Program-made: the position numbers and the translations under genes
DNA from: Chara braunii
Lineage: Eukaryota; Streptophyta; Charophyceae; Charales; Characeae
Direction: 5' to 3'
Assembly (NCBI GenBank): GCA_003427395.1
Contig: BFEA01000133.1
Span: 1,805,834 to 1,848,229 of the forward strand
DNA: 42,396 nucleotides
Notes under the pieces: model-generated
What the model saw: only the letters and a program-made list of their open reading frames with translations
What the model was told of the DNA's origin: nothing
Databases searched by the model: none
Part shown: positions 29,917 to 40,330 of the stretch, in pieces
Numbering within the stretch: the first letter of the stretch is position 1
Layout: each line of letters starts with the position of its first letter

Positions 29917-31090
29917 TTAGCGTCGACCTCCCATAGCAGATTTTCTTGAGTCGATCAGTATGTTGTGCAGTATGCACACGGCGGTGAACTGCTGCGGGAG
30001 CGCCTCCAAGTTTGTCTCGTGTGTCCGCAGAAACAGCCGCCACATGCCCTTCAGCCTGCCAAACGCCCTCTCCACCGCTCCTCGCCACCTTCTGTTTGTT
30101 GTCAAACCGCTCCTCGTCGACGTGCTGATTGATGCCTCCATACGGGACGACCATCCATTCCCAAGGGGGGTAGCCATTGTCCGCCAGAACGTACCCGTTC
30201 GTCTTCACACCGAATGGCAGTGTCACGGGGGGACCACGGAACAACGGCCCCTCCTCTGCGCGCAGCGACAGGCTGGACAACTGCAGCACCCTGATGTCGT
30301 GGCAGCTACCGGGGTATCCCATGTGCACGTCGAGCACACGCAAGTCCAGGTCGACGACAACCTGCGCGACGATGGAGAAACGACGCTTCCTGTCGTAGTA
30401 GTTTTCGCTCGGAGCGTTCGCCGGCTTGTCGACGTAGATGTGAGTACAATCAATGCAACCGTGGCAGTTGGGGAACCATTTATCAGCAAACGCCCGCAGA
30501 ACGACTAGTTTACGAACTCCTGTCGGCCACGCGATCTTCTCTCTGAATACCCTTAGCAGCGCGGTAGTAACATCGCGGACGGCAATCAGCCCAGAAGCTC
30601 GTCCAATCCCGAAGTTGCACGTGCTGCTCTCGTACGTCTCCCCTGAAGCCCACCTGTACAGTGCGTACGCCACAATCTGGTCCGGCTGCAAAGGCTCCCT
30701 GTAGAACGTGACCCGCCGCTGAAGATGAGGCGCACACGCCTCCGCNATTTCCCGGAACACTCGCGGCGACATTCGAAGCTTATCCCGGAAGTAGTCGTCT
30801 GTCGCGTCGTCGCATTGCCTGAGGTCTTCCCACATGCCTCCTGTCCTGCGCTTCACCCACCACCGTGGCATCGCACGAGGTATCACTCGGCAACCCAACG
30901 CGTAGCACAGCTGAACAACAGCCTCCGACGTCGCCACGTATTCGGCCCCATCGTACGGATCTTGCGTCAATGTCCTCCGTCTACACGCGCGCAACTGCTC
31001 CTTCAGTCGCCCCAGCGCCCTCTCCTGCGGACATCGAAGAACGATCGTGGACAGAGGCGTCGCCACGGCCTGCAGCTCACGAGGAGTCAA
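29917..31090 (-). pseudogene. PIF/Harbinger-type DDE transposase, one frameshift
   Basis: The transposase would cut and paste its element in the nucleus. The main frame starts at a TTG at 31090, just after a TAG, so the true start is uncertain; the first ATG-led block is MPRWWVKRRTGGMWEDLRQ. An N-terminal helical region precedes the nuclease: CIDCTHIYVDKPA (first Asp codon 30449-30451), GYPGSCHDIRVLQ, YVLADNGYPPWEWMVVPY (second Asp codon 30179-30181). A frameshift at about 30080-30110 moves the rest to another frame, which contains AVERAFGRLKGMWRLF (catalytic Glu codon 30070-30072) and ends HNILIDSRKSAMGGRR. The DDE triad is therefore complete but split. One ambiguous base at 30746 hides one residue. 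Length is near 390 residues, normal for the family. Confidence 0.9.
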
Positions 31091-31603
31091 CTAATCACGT
31101 CCACCCTCTACGCCGCCCTCCATAGCCGCGATGTGGAAACGGTCCCGTCGTTCCGCCGCCGTCTGTGTCGTCCTTCCGCACCTGACGAAGAAGCCGAAGA
31201 CGTCCGTGGAAAGGCGGCCCCTTTTCTATGCTTACAGTCCCGCACACGGAAACGAGGAGCAACGCGCAGTCGACGTGTGCAAAGGTCCACGGCGATGGAA
31301 GCACCACACGCTGCCCGCGCAGTTGCAACGGCCTCAGGACGGAACCTCCGCTGCCGCTGAGCCCCTTTCCGCAGCACGCCGCCCTCGCGCCGCCAGCCAC
31401 ACGTCGTCGTCGTCGTCGCAGCAGTCGTTTGAATTTCGAATTTCAAATGTCCACGCCCTTGGGGTTAAATTTCTTTTCGTGTCGCCCGCCGTCAGCCGTT
31501 TCCCGCCTCGCGTCGCTGGACCACGCCGCCTCCACACGGACAAAAGAAGCTGGACCAAGGACGACCGCGGCCGCTAATTTACGTATGAAAACGGCCGCGG
31601 GGA
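31091..31603. other. GC-rich DNA upstream of the transposase
   Basis: Contains CGT/GTC repeats and the near-palindrome TTTGAATTTCGAATTTCAAA (31429-31448). Charged frames on both strands lack recognised domains. It may hold the transposase promoter and the element end, but no terminal inverted repeat was matched to DNA near 27.5 kb. Confidence 0.35.
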
Positions 31604-31699
31604 AGCCACAAGGAAACATCCTCAGGGGAGGTGCCCAAGGATGAGTGGAACGACGCCGCAAATTCCCCTAAACAACCACAAGGACATTTCCTTGTGGCT
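31604..31699. repeat. 13-bp inverted repeat, 70-bp spacer
   Basis: AGCCACAAGGAAA (31604-31616) and TTTCCTTGTGGCT (31687-31699) are perfect complements. A further CCACAAGG at about 31676 also pairs with the right arm. It could be the end of the Harbinger-related DNA or a small foldback element. Confidence 0.6.
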
Positions 31700-31891
31700 C
31701 AAGGAAACCGTAAGGAGTGTCTAACGAGGCCCTATGACTGCTCCTTTTTTTAATGCAGAGAAAATCAGGGCAAATTTGGCCCTCTCCACCACTCCAAAAA
31801 TGTGAAAAGGCAAAACTGCCAAGTGTATATTTTCACGGTCTAGCTGAAAGAAACACTCCCCTCCATCTTAGATATTTAAGGAGTACTGCAG

Positions 31892-32001
31892 CTACCTTGT
31901 TCCCCCGAATACAACGTACAGTCATTATAGCTGTATCTAGACTGAAAGATGCCTCAATACGGATATAATGACCGTGCGTTGTATTCAGGGGAAGAAGGTA
32001 G
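31892..32001. repeat. Foldback element with 38-bp arms
   Basis: Arms 31892-31929 and 31964-32001 pair over 38 bp with about five mismatches, loop 34 bp. The inner word GTCATTATA recurs near 33186 and 34810. No coding capacity. Confidence 0.85.
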
Positions 32002-33364
32002 GTGCTAAGGTCCTATTATTCTGTCCAAATGTAGGTTTCAACTGTTCCTGATTCTGCCGATTGCCTCTCTGAAATCCGGGGGGGCGCCAGAGAGATGCTC
32101 TCTTAGAGTGAGGGGGGGCCCCTTTCTACAGGTCTAATAAATTCAATTTGGGCCATAGATGCCATACAATATGCCCTCTGCTCCACCGCCCATCTTTCAG
32201 AAGCGCATAAATTTTGACCCCTCGGCAGCGACGGCAGGCACAAGTTCATTTTTGTTTTCCGTTGTTTGATTCTGGAATTCCCTATCCCTGGGATCACGTA
32301 TGTTTGTGTGCAAATCCAAGCGTTGCCGATTGCAAAATAAGCGAATGAACGGAGGAAATAATTTAATCAGAAATCTAGATCTTGGCATAGAATCAAGCCA
32401 CAGCATGCTCTTGTTGGCAGTAATGAAGATTCCAGCAATTAGTGGTGCTAATCCTGTTTCTTTTTTTTTTTAACAAAGAAACTCTGCTCTTTTATTGCCA
32501 CACAAAAAGGGGGAGGCCGGGGTCCAACTCCCATGTACCCGAATTCTCAACTTCTGACCTTAGATTACGAAGATCAACGGCCAGAAATGAAGAATCAGCG
32601 TAAGTGGGACTTGGCCCTGGGAATCCTTCCACAAACAAAGTGGTACTAATCTTTTTTTTTTTTTTTTTTTTTTTAAATGTGCTAATCTGAAGTCCTTGGG
32701 CCTAGGGAAGGGGAGGGGGGGGAAAGACAAAAAAAGGAGAAGAAGAAGATGAAGAAGAAGTCAGCCACACGTGAAGGTCATTGTGTACAGAGATTTTTTG
32801 TCCACTGGAAGGGATAGAGACAGGCATGACGATCTTGATCCCAGAGCAGACTTCTCAGATGAGAGAGGAGACACTCTCATTCGGCCTTATCCCACCACTC
32901 GCCAAAGGCCAAGAAGAAGAAGAAGAAAAGAAGAAGAAAAGAAGAAAAGAAAAGAAAAGAAAAAGAACTGGACAACAAACAGATCAGAAGCGTTGGCTTG
33001 TATTTTTAATAAAGACAAGACTTGTGTTTAAAAAAAATATATATATATATATAAAAAAAAAAATGGTTGTCAGTTGTGAAAGCCAAAATTTACTGCAGCT
33101 CATGTGAGGCAGCTGACGTCAGAAAGGTGATCAGTGGCTTCCGCGCTGGACTGACTACCATCTTCACCTGAATAGAACGCCCGGCGGTCATTATAGCTGC
33201 ATTTGGGGGCAACTTTCAGTCTAGATTCACCAGCATCTTATTCAGGTTAAGACCGCAGGGAGAGACAGATGGGGATGGCAGGGCAGAGGTCGCTCTGCAG
33301 AGGGTGGTGGTGCAATATTGAGCAGAAGCATCTGGGGTCAGCTGACTGCCACCACAAACTGAAC
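32002..33364. other. Spacer with poly-T/A and purine tracts
   Basis: T runs at about 32460-32472 and 32651-32674, an AGAAGA-rich tract at 32913-32965, and a short AT microsatellite near 33039-33050. No gene recognised. The phrase GTGGGACTTGG at about 32607 recurs at 33777 and, inverted, near 26550. Confidence 0.45.
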
Positions 33365-33563
33365 TTAAACCACCAGTACCTTTCCCAGCTTGAAAAACAA
33401 ATGCCCGCCGGTTTACACTGGAGGCGGGCAGGCTCGGGACTACCGGCGCGAAATGGCTGGTTGCGCCAGCCAAAATGAGGCCCGCGCCGGCTCGTTTTTC
33501 TTTTGCCGCACAGGGCAGTTTTAGCCTCGGCATCCATCGCCAAGAAAGGTACTGGTGGTCTAA
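33365..33563. mobile_element. 199-bp element with terminal inverted repeats, copy 1
   Basis: The left end TTAAACCACCAGTACCTTTC pairs with the right end GAAAGGTACTGGTGGTCTAA (15 bp perfect, longer with mismatches). An inner GCCCGCC/GGCGGGC stem gives a branched fold. No coding capacity; it resembles a miniature DNA transposon. Confidence 0.7.
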
Positions 33564-33578
33564 GGGATTGGACCTGTA

Positions 33579-33579
33579 N

Positions 33580-33624
<45 letters not shown>
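33579..33624. repeat. Poly-T tract with unresolved base
   Basis: One N at 33579 followed by an uninterrupted T run, flanked by GACCTGTA on the left and GACCTGCA on the right. The exact T-run length is doubtful. Confidence 0.9.
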
Positions 33625-33625
<1 letters not shown>

Positions 33626-33984
33626 ACCTGCAGTTCTCTAGGAGACCTCCATCCAATTTCCCGGAGCGAAGTCCCCACTTGCCTAGTAAATTCTTCATTT
33701 TTTTTATTTTTTTTTTCTTCATTTCTGACCCTCAATCTCTGCAATCTAGGATCAGAATCGAAGGATACGGGTCAGTGGGACTTGGTCCCCAGATCTATTT
33801 CCTCCTGCTAGTTTGTATGTGGTGAACTTAGAATGGTTGGGCGGGTGCGAGTAATCGAGTAATGTGTTTTGATTCCTCCTTCATGTGGCCCCTCAGCAAA
33901 GGCTTTTTCTGAGATTGGATGTTCCTTTTTTGTTCTCTTCCCTTTCGACCACAGTTCCAACCCAGTCGCCAGCGCAGGCCTGAG

Positions 33985-34182
33985 ATTAAAACACCGGTAC
34001 TTCCGAGGCGCTTTTCTCTGGGGCTGGAAACGACCTGCTCGCCAAAACAAACGAACTGGCGAGGTCCTCCTTTTGGCCGACTTCACCAGCAAGTTTGCCC
34101 GGAGGCCAAGCACTGTAAAGTTGCACCTGCATGCACGCCGCATATTTTATTCTTTGGCTGGGAAACGGACTGGTGGTTTAAT
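33985..34182. mobile_element. 198-bp element with terminal inverted repeats, copy 2
   Basis: The left end ATTAAAACACCGGTACTTCC and the right end GGAAACGGACTGGTGGTTTAAT mirror copy 1 in both sequence and spacing. An inner GCTCGCC/GGCGAGG stem sits at a position like that in copy 1. The body is strongly diverged from copy 1. Confidence 0.6.
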
Positions 34183-34465
34183 GGTCCTTTTGGCAGCTTT
34201 GCTAGGCTGAAGGGGTCTGGGTTGGTTTTCTTGACTTTTCATATTCCAAGCAGGGCAGTCAATCCCGAGGATATGCGACTAATCACTAATGCTGCCCAGC
34301 TTTCCACATGAAAACGAACGTAGAGGAAGACTGAGTTAATCCCCTTTCAAGAGTGCAACCAATGGTGTGTTTCAGTGTATAAGCAAGCGTGAACCTGGAG
34401 GCAGTTCATCCCCTTGATAGAGGGCAATCAATGCCGCTCTCCTCGTCACACTTCTCTAATTTTGT

Positions 34466-34524
34466 TGAAAGGGACCCTGGAGCCGGTTTCCCCGCTGGTG
34501 CAGCTTCCCACCAATATAGATTGA
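34466..34524 (+). repeat. Dispersed repeat, copy 1 of 3
   Basis: A phrase of the form GGGACNCTGGnnCCGGTTnCC, then GTGCnGCT, CCCACnAATA and GATTGnAGCC, is shared with 36438-36510 and 40235-40297. Confidence 0.6.
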
Positions 34525-34527
34525 AGC

Positions 34528-34603
34528 CATCACAATGGGAGGCGGCCACTTTTGGAGGATGCACGTATGACCTCCAAAAGCCGGCTCACCAGTCACTGTG
34601 ATG
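34528..34603. repeat. Foldback hairpin
   Basis: Outer CATCACA (34528-34534) pairs with TGTGATG (34597-34603). Inner CTTTTGGAGG (34549-34558) pairs with CCTCCAAAAG (34571-34580). It lies directly beside a dispersed repeat copy. Confidence 0.75.
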
Positions 34604-35420
34604 TTTGAAGTTTGAACAAAAATTAAAACCACCACAGTGACTGGGATAAAGGCCTTGCAAGCGGTTTTTCAAACCACAAAAAAAAAAAACAGAACAAGAG
34701 GGGGGAAAAAAAGACCTTGGAAGTATCAGTTCCCCAAAAACTAATCTCCGAAGGGCAGTACGCAAACTGCACTATCTGCCCTCAAAAGCAATCACCTGTA
34801 CCAAGGGACTGCAGTCATTATACCCGTATTTTGGGCCCGATAATGACCGTTCTAGTGGGTTGAAGAAGGTAGCGGACCATCAACCAGGGCTGTGATCCCT
34901 GTGTACTAAAAGGTGCAGGGAGAAGTCCAGGTTCCTGCTTTCCATCCATGGCTCACCGTTTGGACAAATGCGTTTATGTCACAACAGAGTTTGGAATGGG
35001 TAAAAAAAACACAGTGGGCGAAAAGAACAGTCGCTAAAATTTACAGGGAAAGTACCACTGTCGTTGTGTCAGGCTGGGTGTCAAAACTACAGGGGTGGGC
35101 TGTGGTGTCAGACGGGAAAGGAAAAAGAAAAGAAGGCCCAACAGATCTATTTCTACTGAAATTGCCCTTTTAAGTTCGGCGGCTGTTCTCCTTTTTTTTT
35201 TTTTACCTTTTTTTTTTGAAATAGCTGCACGAGTGGCCGCTGCACAGTTCCGAATTCGCAGGAAGGAATAACAAACAGGGCACTGCCGTTCTGGGCCGAG
35301 GGAGGGCAGTTAGAAAAACTGCAAAAACAGAAAGATTCTGAACAGCTTTGTGCACTTCTAGCAGTTGGAAGTTTGGAAGTGGCAAAATTTTGTTTTGTTT
35401 TGTTTTCCGCGCCTGCTTAT
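34604..35420. other. Spacer with a third GTCATTATA hairpin
   Basis: It contains GTCATTAT (about 34814) pairing with ATAATGAC (about 34840), then GAAGAAGGTAG as in the element at 31892-32001. Otherwise A/T runs and no gene. Confidence 0.45.
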
Positions 35421-35600
35421 GCCACGGCCGAGCTGTCTAGGCCACACCCGTGGCTGGGCCATGGCCAAGATGTCTTGGCCACGCCCATGGCTGGGCCATG
35501 GCCAAGATGTCTAGGCCACGCCCGTGGCTGGGCCACAGCCGAGATGTCTAGGCCACGCCTGTGGCTGGGCCACGGCCGAGATGCCTAGGCCACAACCCTG
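35421..35600. repeat. 37-bp minisatellite, about 4.8 copies
   Basis: Successive GTCTAGG/GTCTTGG words occur at 35435, 35472, 35509, 35546 and 35583, a constant 37-bp period. Each unit contains palindromes around GGCCATGGCC and GCCACGCCCGTGGC. The period is not a multiple of three, so the Trp/Gly-rich frames are artefacts. Confidence 0.93.
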
Positions 35601-36437
35601 GGGAAACGAGCCAAAAATGGGAGGGCCTGCTACTCCCAGGCCAGGCACGGGAAAAAGAGCGGCACCACTGCCGCCACATCCCGCTTTTGCCAATTATTGA
35701 ACCGGTAGGCCGTCGAACGCATGATTTACTGTTTTTTTCTTGCAGTTTCTAACTGGTCTTCGCCCAAGCTTGCAGAGGGCTGTTATTTCTGCAAATTCTG
35801 AACTGTGCAGCGGTCACCGGCGCAGTTGTCTCAAAATATTATTTATCAATAGGTTAGTAGGTAGGATGTTACCTCAATGTGAGTGGCATATTGAGTGGAA
35901 GGGTTGAGTATCTGTGACGTGAATCGTTATGGAGGTGTTGAGGAGGAGATGATGTACGCCATGATGATAATGCTCGTCTTCTTCTACTTTGTTCCATTGT
36001 GTTTAATCTTCTTCTCAGACTTCCCTGACCTCGTCCCCCCGCCTAGTCACACGTTTGTGAAATGGTGTTGGTACAGGGACGTATCTGCCCTTCCCATAAA
36101 AGCTTATATTAACCTCTGTGGGTGCAAGTCAATGAAGTCATGCTTGGCAGGAATGGAAGTTCAACAGGGAGTGAGCAGAAGATGCCGCCAGCACCGGGCC
36201 GGCAACAAGAGAAACAGGAGAGAGGACTGGAGCAGTGGGAGGAGCCCAGGACCCAAGTAGCTGCTGCTGGCCCACAGGGTGCCAGGAGCCTCAGTCTGTT
36301 CCCAACAAGGAGGAAGAGACACTCATCATTCAGCAACCTTCAAGCACAAACAAATTACATGGTCACTGGCAATTACTTCCCTGGATTTTTCAGGGCAAGC
36401 AATGCCCCAGTGCTCAATAACATCTCGACTCCGGTTC
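35601..36437. other. Spacer without recognised genes
   Basis: The open frame 36122-36535 (+) has no recognised domain or start context; I do not call a gene. Confidence 0.4.
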
Positions 36438-36623
36438 TATCTGTATTGCCAATGGGGCGCTGGACCTGTTTTCCAGCAGGTGCTGGCTGCTCCCGACCAA
36501 ATCACTGCAGAAATGCTCACTCGGAAACACGATAGTGCAAGTGGCTAGCGGTGAGTGCTCTTACCATCATCGCTAGCACCCCCGGCAGGTGTTAGGAAAA
36601 AAAAAAAAAAAAAAAAAAAAAAA
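36438..36623 (+). repeat. Dispersed repeat copy 2 with poly-A tail
   Basis: GGGGCGCTGGACCTGTTTTCC and following words match copies 1 and 3. A 27-base A run (36597-36623) follows about 90 bp later, as in a retroposed sequence. The stretch 36543-36590 contains a CTAGCG.../CGCTAG self-complementary segment. Confidence 0.5.
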
Positions 36624-36812
36624 TCTCTACTCTCTTACATCCCATTCACACACATTGAGCCATCCATTGACAATCGGAAACTTACTAGGCAATTTGGGGG
36701 GTGATGGGTGTGTGGAACACAGGATACAGTGATCGGCCTAGATGACCAGAAAGAGAGGCATGACCAGATATAATCGAAAACAAACCGCTCAGTCCCCAAC
36801 GAGAGGGGCCGA

Positions 36813-36880
36813 GAATTTAAGGTAGTAAGATTTCTCCCACTCCTGCGAATTTAAGGTAGCAAGATTTCCCCCACTCCTGC
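36813..36880. repeat. 34-bp tandem duplication
   Basis: 36813-36846 and 36847-36880 differ at two bases; each begins GAATTTAAGGTAG and ends CCCACTCCTGC. Confidence 0.92.
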
Positions 36881-38884
36881 ATATACTCGCATGTGCAAAA
36901 CATTTAATGAATCAAAGGTGGGAAGGGGAAGAAGGAAACGGAATTCGGTAAGAACGAGAAATGGGGGTGCAAGGAGGCGGGGAAGAAAAGGAGTCAGGCG
37001 TACACATGCACTCAACTACTGCCTGAAAATCCAACTGAACAGATGAGCATGGGAGCAACAACATAGCCCTTGCGACTGCCCAAGTATGAAATGTAGTTCA
37101 ACAATATTTCTCCCCACACCTTTAACTCATCCCTCGAATCTCACCGACACAGCACCGATCTCTCATTCTCTTGAAAATCTCAAGCTGAACCACCTTTGAA
37201 CGAAAGCTTGTGCAAGTCGTCCGTCATTAGCCTCGTGGCACAAAAAACTTGCTGCCGAAGACACAAGTCCCGGAAGAATTGCAATCATAACTACAGTACC
37301 AGAACCCCTGGCCAAAAAACTCTCAGGCTGAGCCAAATGGGGCGTGCAGAAACCTATGATGTGCATGCCCTAGACGGTCACACATGTACCTTGAAGGAAA
37401 CTACTTGCAGACCTCAGGTAAGGGATTCACAAATGAAGGCTTCCCATTTTCAACACATGGTCACCACCGTCACATTTGGCACTCTGTAAAAGAAGAACGC
37501 AAATATGTATTGTCTGATTGTCACATATCTATCAAGTACAGGAGCACACTTTGTGAAACAAATGCAGAAAAGAGTAGACAGCATGACAGAAACCGTTGTT
37601 TTAAATGTTTTTGCCTTTTCCTGTGCAGTTCTTTCTTTTGGCTTTTTTCATGAGTGGTCATTTATGTCTTCTTCCAGGTCTTGCGGCGTGGGAACCTTTT
37701 ATTATTATTATAATTTATAATAATAAAACCACCATCTGCGACAGCTAGGAGTGATGATATAAGCATACACTCTCTATCTATTCTAAGGGCGGCTCCGGTG
37801 GGGAGCTTCGCCTGCTGGAAAGCGGGTCCAGCGCTCCCATAAGTACAAATAAGATCAGTTCACGCTGGATGAAGGGAAGACTGTCTTTGAAAGGGGGCGG
37901 GTCTTCATGAGATTCTTGGCATATGGGGTGCTTAAGCTCCTCTGCCTGCGTAGTTTCGTGGAGGATGGTCGGCTGATGCAGGCTGGAAGGGAGGAGCGCG
38001 TCCTCACGTGGAGTGGGAGGAGGATTGGAGGCAACATCGAGTCCGTGTTTTTTTAAGAAGGGCAAAGCGGTATCAGCGGCAGCTGCGTTTGCGTCACAAG
38101 GGCATCCGGAGTGCAAGGGCGCTGTGGTCGATGTTGTTTCACTTTGTTGATTGCATCTTCAGGATGAGCTTGCTTTTCTTTGGATTGACCCTCTCGCCGA
38201 TTATATGAGGTATAATGTTTTCTGTTGTAGTCACCAATCTGGATTACTTTGATTCGCGATGTAAGTTTCCAGTTCTGATTTCTGAAAATCTCAATCTCTG
38301 ATTCTACAGGACGTATTCTTGATTCTGTTTTTTTGTAGATCTTGATCGGTGGTTTGTATTTTTTACTTTCTCATTTACTGTTTTGATTGTCGATTCGTTT
38401 TTGGCTTTGGATCTCCTGATTACTGTCTGAGTGACTCTCCCTCCTAATTGATTGTCGATTGTTTTTTTATGTTTAGTACTTCCTGATCTATGGTCTGAGC
38501 GATTCCTTGAACTAGGGTTCTGGAAATCAGAGTCGAAAGTTCGTGAGGACATCATAATCAACTTCCTATTTTGTTCTGCTTTTTGAGATTTCGTATTCTA
38601 TCCAACTGTATCTGCGATTGACCTTCTGAATTGGATGCCAAAGTTCATGACCTAAATTTTCTTGATTGCTATTTGATCTCATTTTTAAATTTCAATTCTC
38701 AAAAAGACGTTCCAGTTAGATTCATAACTTTGTTCCTGATTTTCGATGGAAAGATTTACGGTTGTACATCTTAATCTTCTGGTGGTACTTTTTCTCTGGC
38801 GGGGAACTAGAATGGGTGGATGGAAAGGAGAAGGGGACTTTCAATGGACGGAAGATGTCGGGTAAGGTGAGTAGGTATGGAGAA
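36881..38884. other. Spacer without recognised genes
   Basis: AT-rich, especially T-rich from 38200 to 38780, with intron-like composition but no exon I can identify. Short frames on both strands show no domain. Confidence 0.4.
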
Positions 38885-39590
38885 CGATGCTGGGACAACA
38901 TAGGCCGGTGTTGGAGCTTTGCTCTATGACCCAGGGGGAGCATGAGGCCCATGAGTTATGCCGAGGGTGGAAGGCATAACCAGATCGTCCAACGTAGTCG
39001 ACGCCGGGGTTTGGACCCTGTAACCTGTTTAGGGGTTTGCCGCTAAAGGAATTGTCGAGGGAGGAAGGCACTTCCTATCCGTCAGAACTAGGTTGGTCGG
39101 TACTGGGGAGGGTTGTGGTGCCCTGTTACCCTAGCAGAGGGGGGTATGAGACCAGGTGAGTTCTAGTACGAGGATTGAAAGCCGGGACCGACGGTCCGCT
39201 TGTTGAGAGGGGGATTTTAGGATAGTTTGGTATTAATTTTTAGTTTCAACCCCCTTTTCTGAATTTTATCCGGTTTGGCCGTTAGGGGGACTGGAGAATG
39301 TTTTAGGATCATGGGGTTGCTATTAACTTTTCCTGGGCTACTTTGAAGTTAAGCTCAGCGATCTGCGGTTGTTCGATGCCAGAACGACGCTGGCCGGTGC
39401 TGGGGTGTCGCCTTGTAACCTGTTGACGAAGGAGCGTGAGGCCTGGTAGAGAGATCTGGTGATGCCTTGGGGTGGGCATCCCAGGGGACAACCAAGGTTT
39501 GCTGCTGGGATGACGCTGGCCGGAGCTGGGGTGAGTTGTGTTGGCCCGTAACGCAGCACGAAGTGGGGGTGTGAGGCCTGGAAGAGCTCG
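38885..39590. repeat. Diverged repeat family, four or more copies
   Basis: Phrases of the type GACGCTGGCCGGTGCTGGGGT, then CCTGTAACC and GTGAGGCCTGG, recur in degenerate form near 38887, 39093, 39384 and 39508, spaced 120-290 bp apart. No frame is conserved. Confidence 0.6.
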
Positions 39591-39695
39591 GCAGGGAGTA
39601 AGACAACTTTGAGGAACTCTGGAAAGGTTTGTTAGGGAGTTCGAGAGTTTTGGAGCTTCTTTTAGGACTCCGGTGGTCTATTCTAAAAAGAAACG

Positions 39696-40191
39696 AGGTG
39701 AGTGGGAGAAGGAGATGGTGGGATATCATGCGTCCTACTAGTGAGGGGGCTAGCTGGTAGGATTGGAATAGGGTATAGCAGCAGTAGAGATGGCGGCTCT
39801 GCTGCAGTAAGTCTTGCCGGAGTGAGGTACAGAGGACTGATGGGTTTTTTTTTTCTGAGTTGGCTTTTGAATTCTGCTTATTCTTGAAGCCTGTTGTAGT
39901 TATTTCCTAAGTAGCTCCAACGTTTTGAGCCAAAAAAGAGAACAGGTGAGTGGGGAAGGAGATGGTGGGATATCATGCGTCCTACTAGTGAGGGGGCTAG
40001 CTGGTAGGATGGGAATAGGGTATAGCAGCAGTGGAGATGGTGGCTCTGCTGCAGTAAGTCTTGCCGGAGTGAGGAAAAGTGGATGTATGGGGGGGGGGGT
40101 TCTGAGTAGTCTTCTGAATTCTGTTCATATTCTGAAGTTTGTCGTAGTCATTTTCTAAGCAGCTCCAATTTTTTCTGAGCCAATGCCGGGT
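39696..40191. repeat. 248-bp tandem duplication
   Basis: Copies begin AGGTGAGTGGG at 39696 and 39944 and end near GAGCCAA at about 39931 and 40183. The first ~135 bp are nearly identical, the second half more diverged. Each copy carries AG-GTGAGT and CTGCAGTAAGT, which resemble 5' splice sites. Confidence 0.9.
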
Positions 40192-40234
40192 AATGGCCCC
40201 GTTTCTCAATGTTCAAAATCTTATGTAAATTTCC

Positions 40235-40330
40235 ATATGGGACGCTGGGCCCGGTTCCCAGCACGTGCTGCTCCCCACGAATAGATTGGAGCCTTGTTCC
40301 CATAAAAAAAAAAAAAAAAAAAAAAAAAAA
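40235..40330 (+). repeat. Dispersed repeat copy 3 with poly-A tail
   Basis: GGGACGCTGGGCCCGGTTCC, CACGTGCTGCTCCCC and AATAGATTGGAGCC match copy 1 closely, and a 27-base A run follows directly (40304-40330). Confidence 0.65.

Noticed and set aside
33216-33825. ORFs with Lys or Phe runs on both strands
   Set aside because: They cross the poly-T tract and an ambiguous base; composition explains them.
35373-35693. Trp/Gly-rich ORFs over the 37-bp repeats
   Set aside because: The repeat period is not a multiple of three, so no repeated peptide is maintained.
36122-36535. 137-codon plus-strand ORF
   Set aside because: No domain, no start context, and it overlaps a dispersed repeat copy.
38200-38780. 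Possible intron of a host gene
   Set aside because: T-rich with donor- and acceptor-like words, but no exon with recognisable coding sequence lies on either side.
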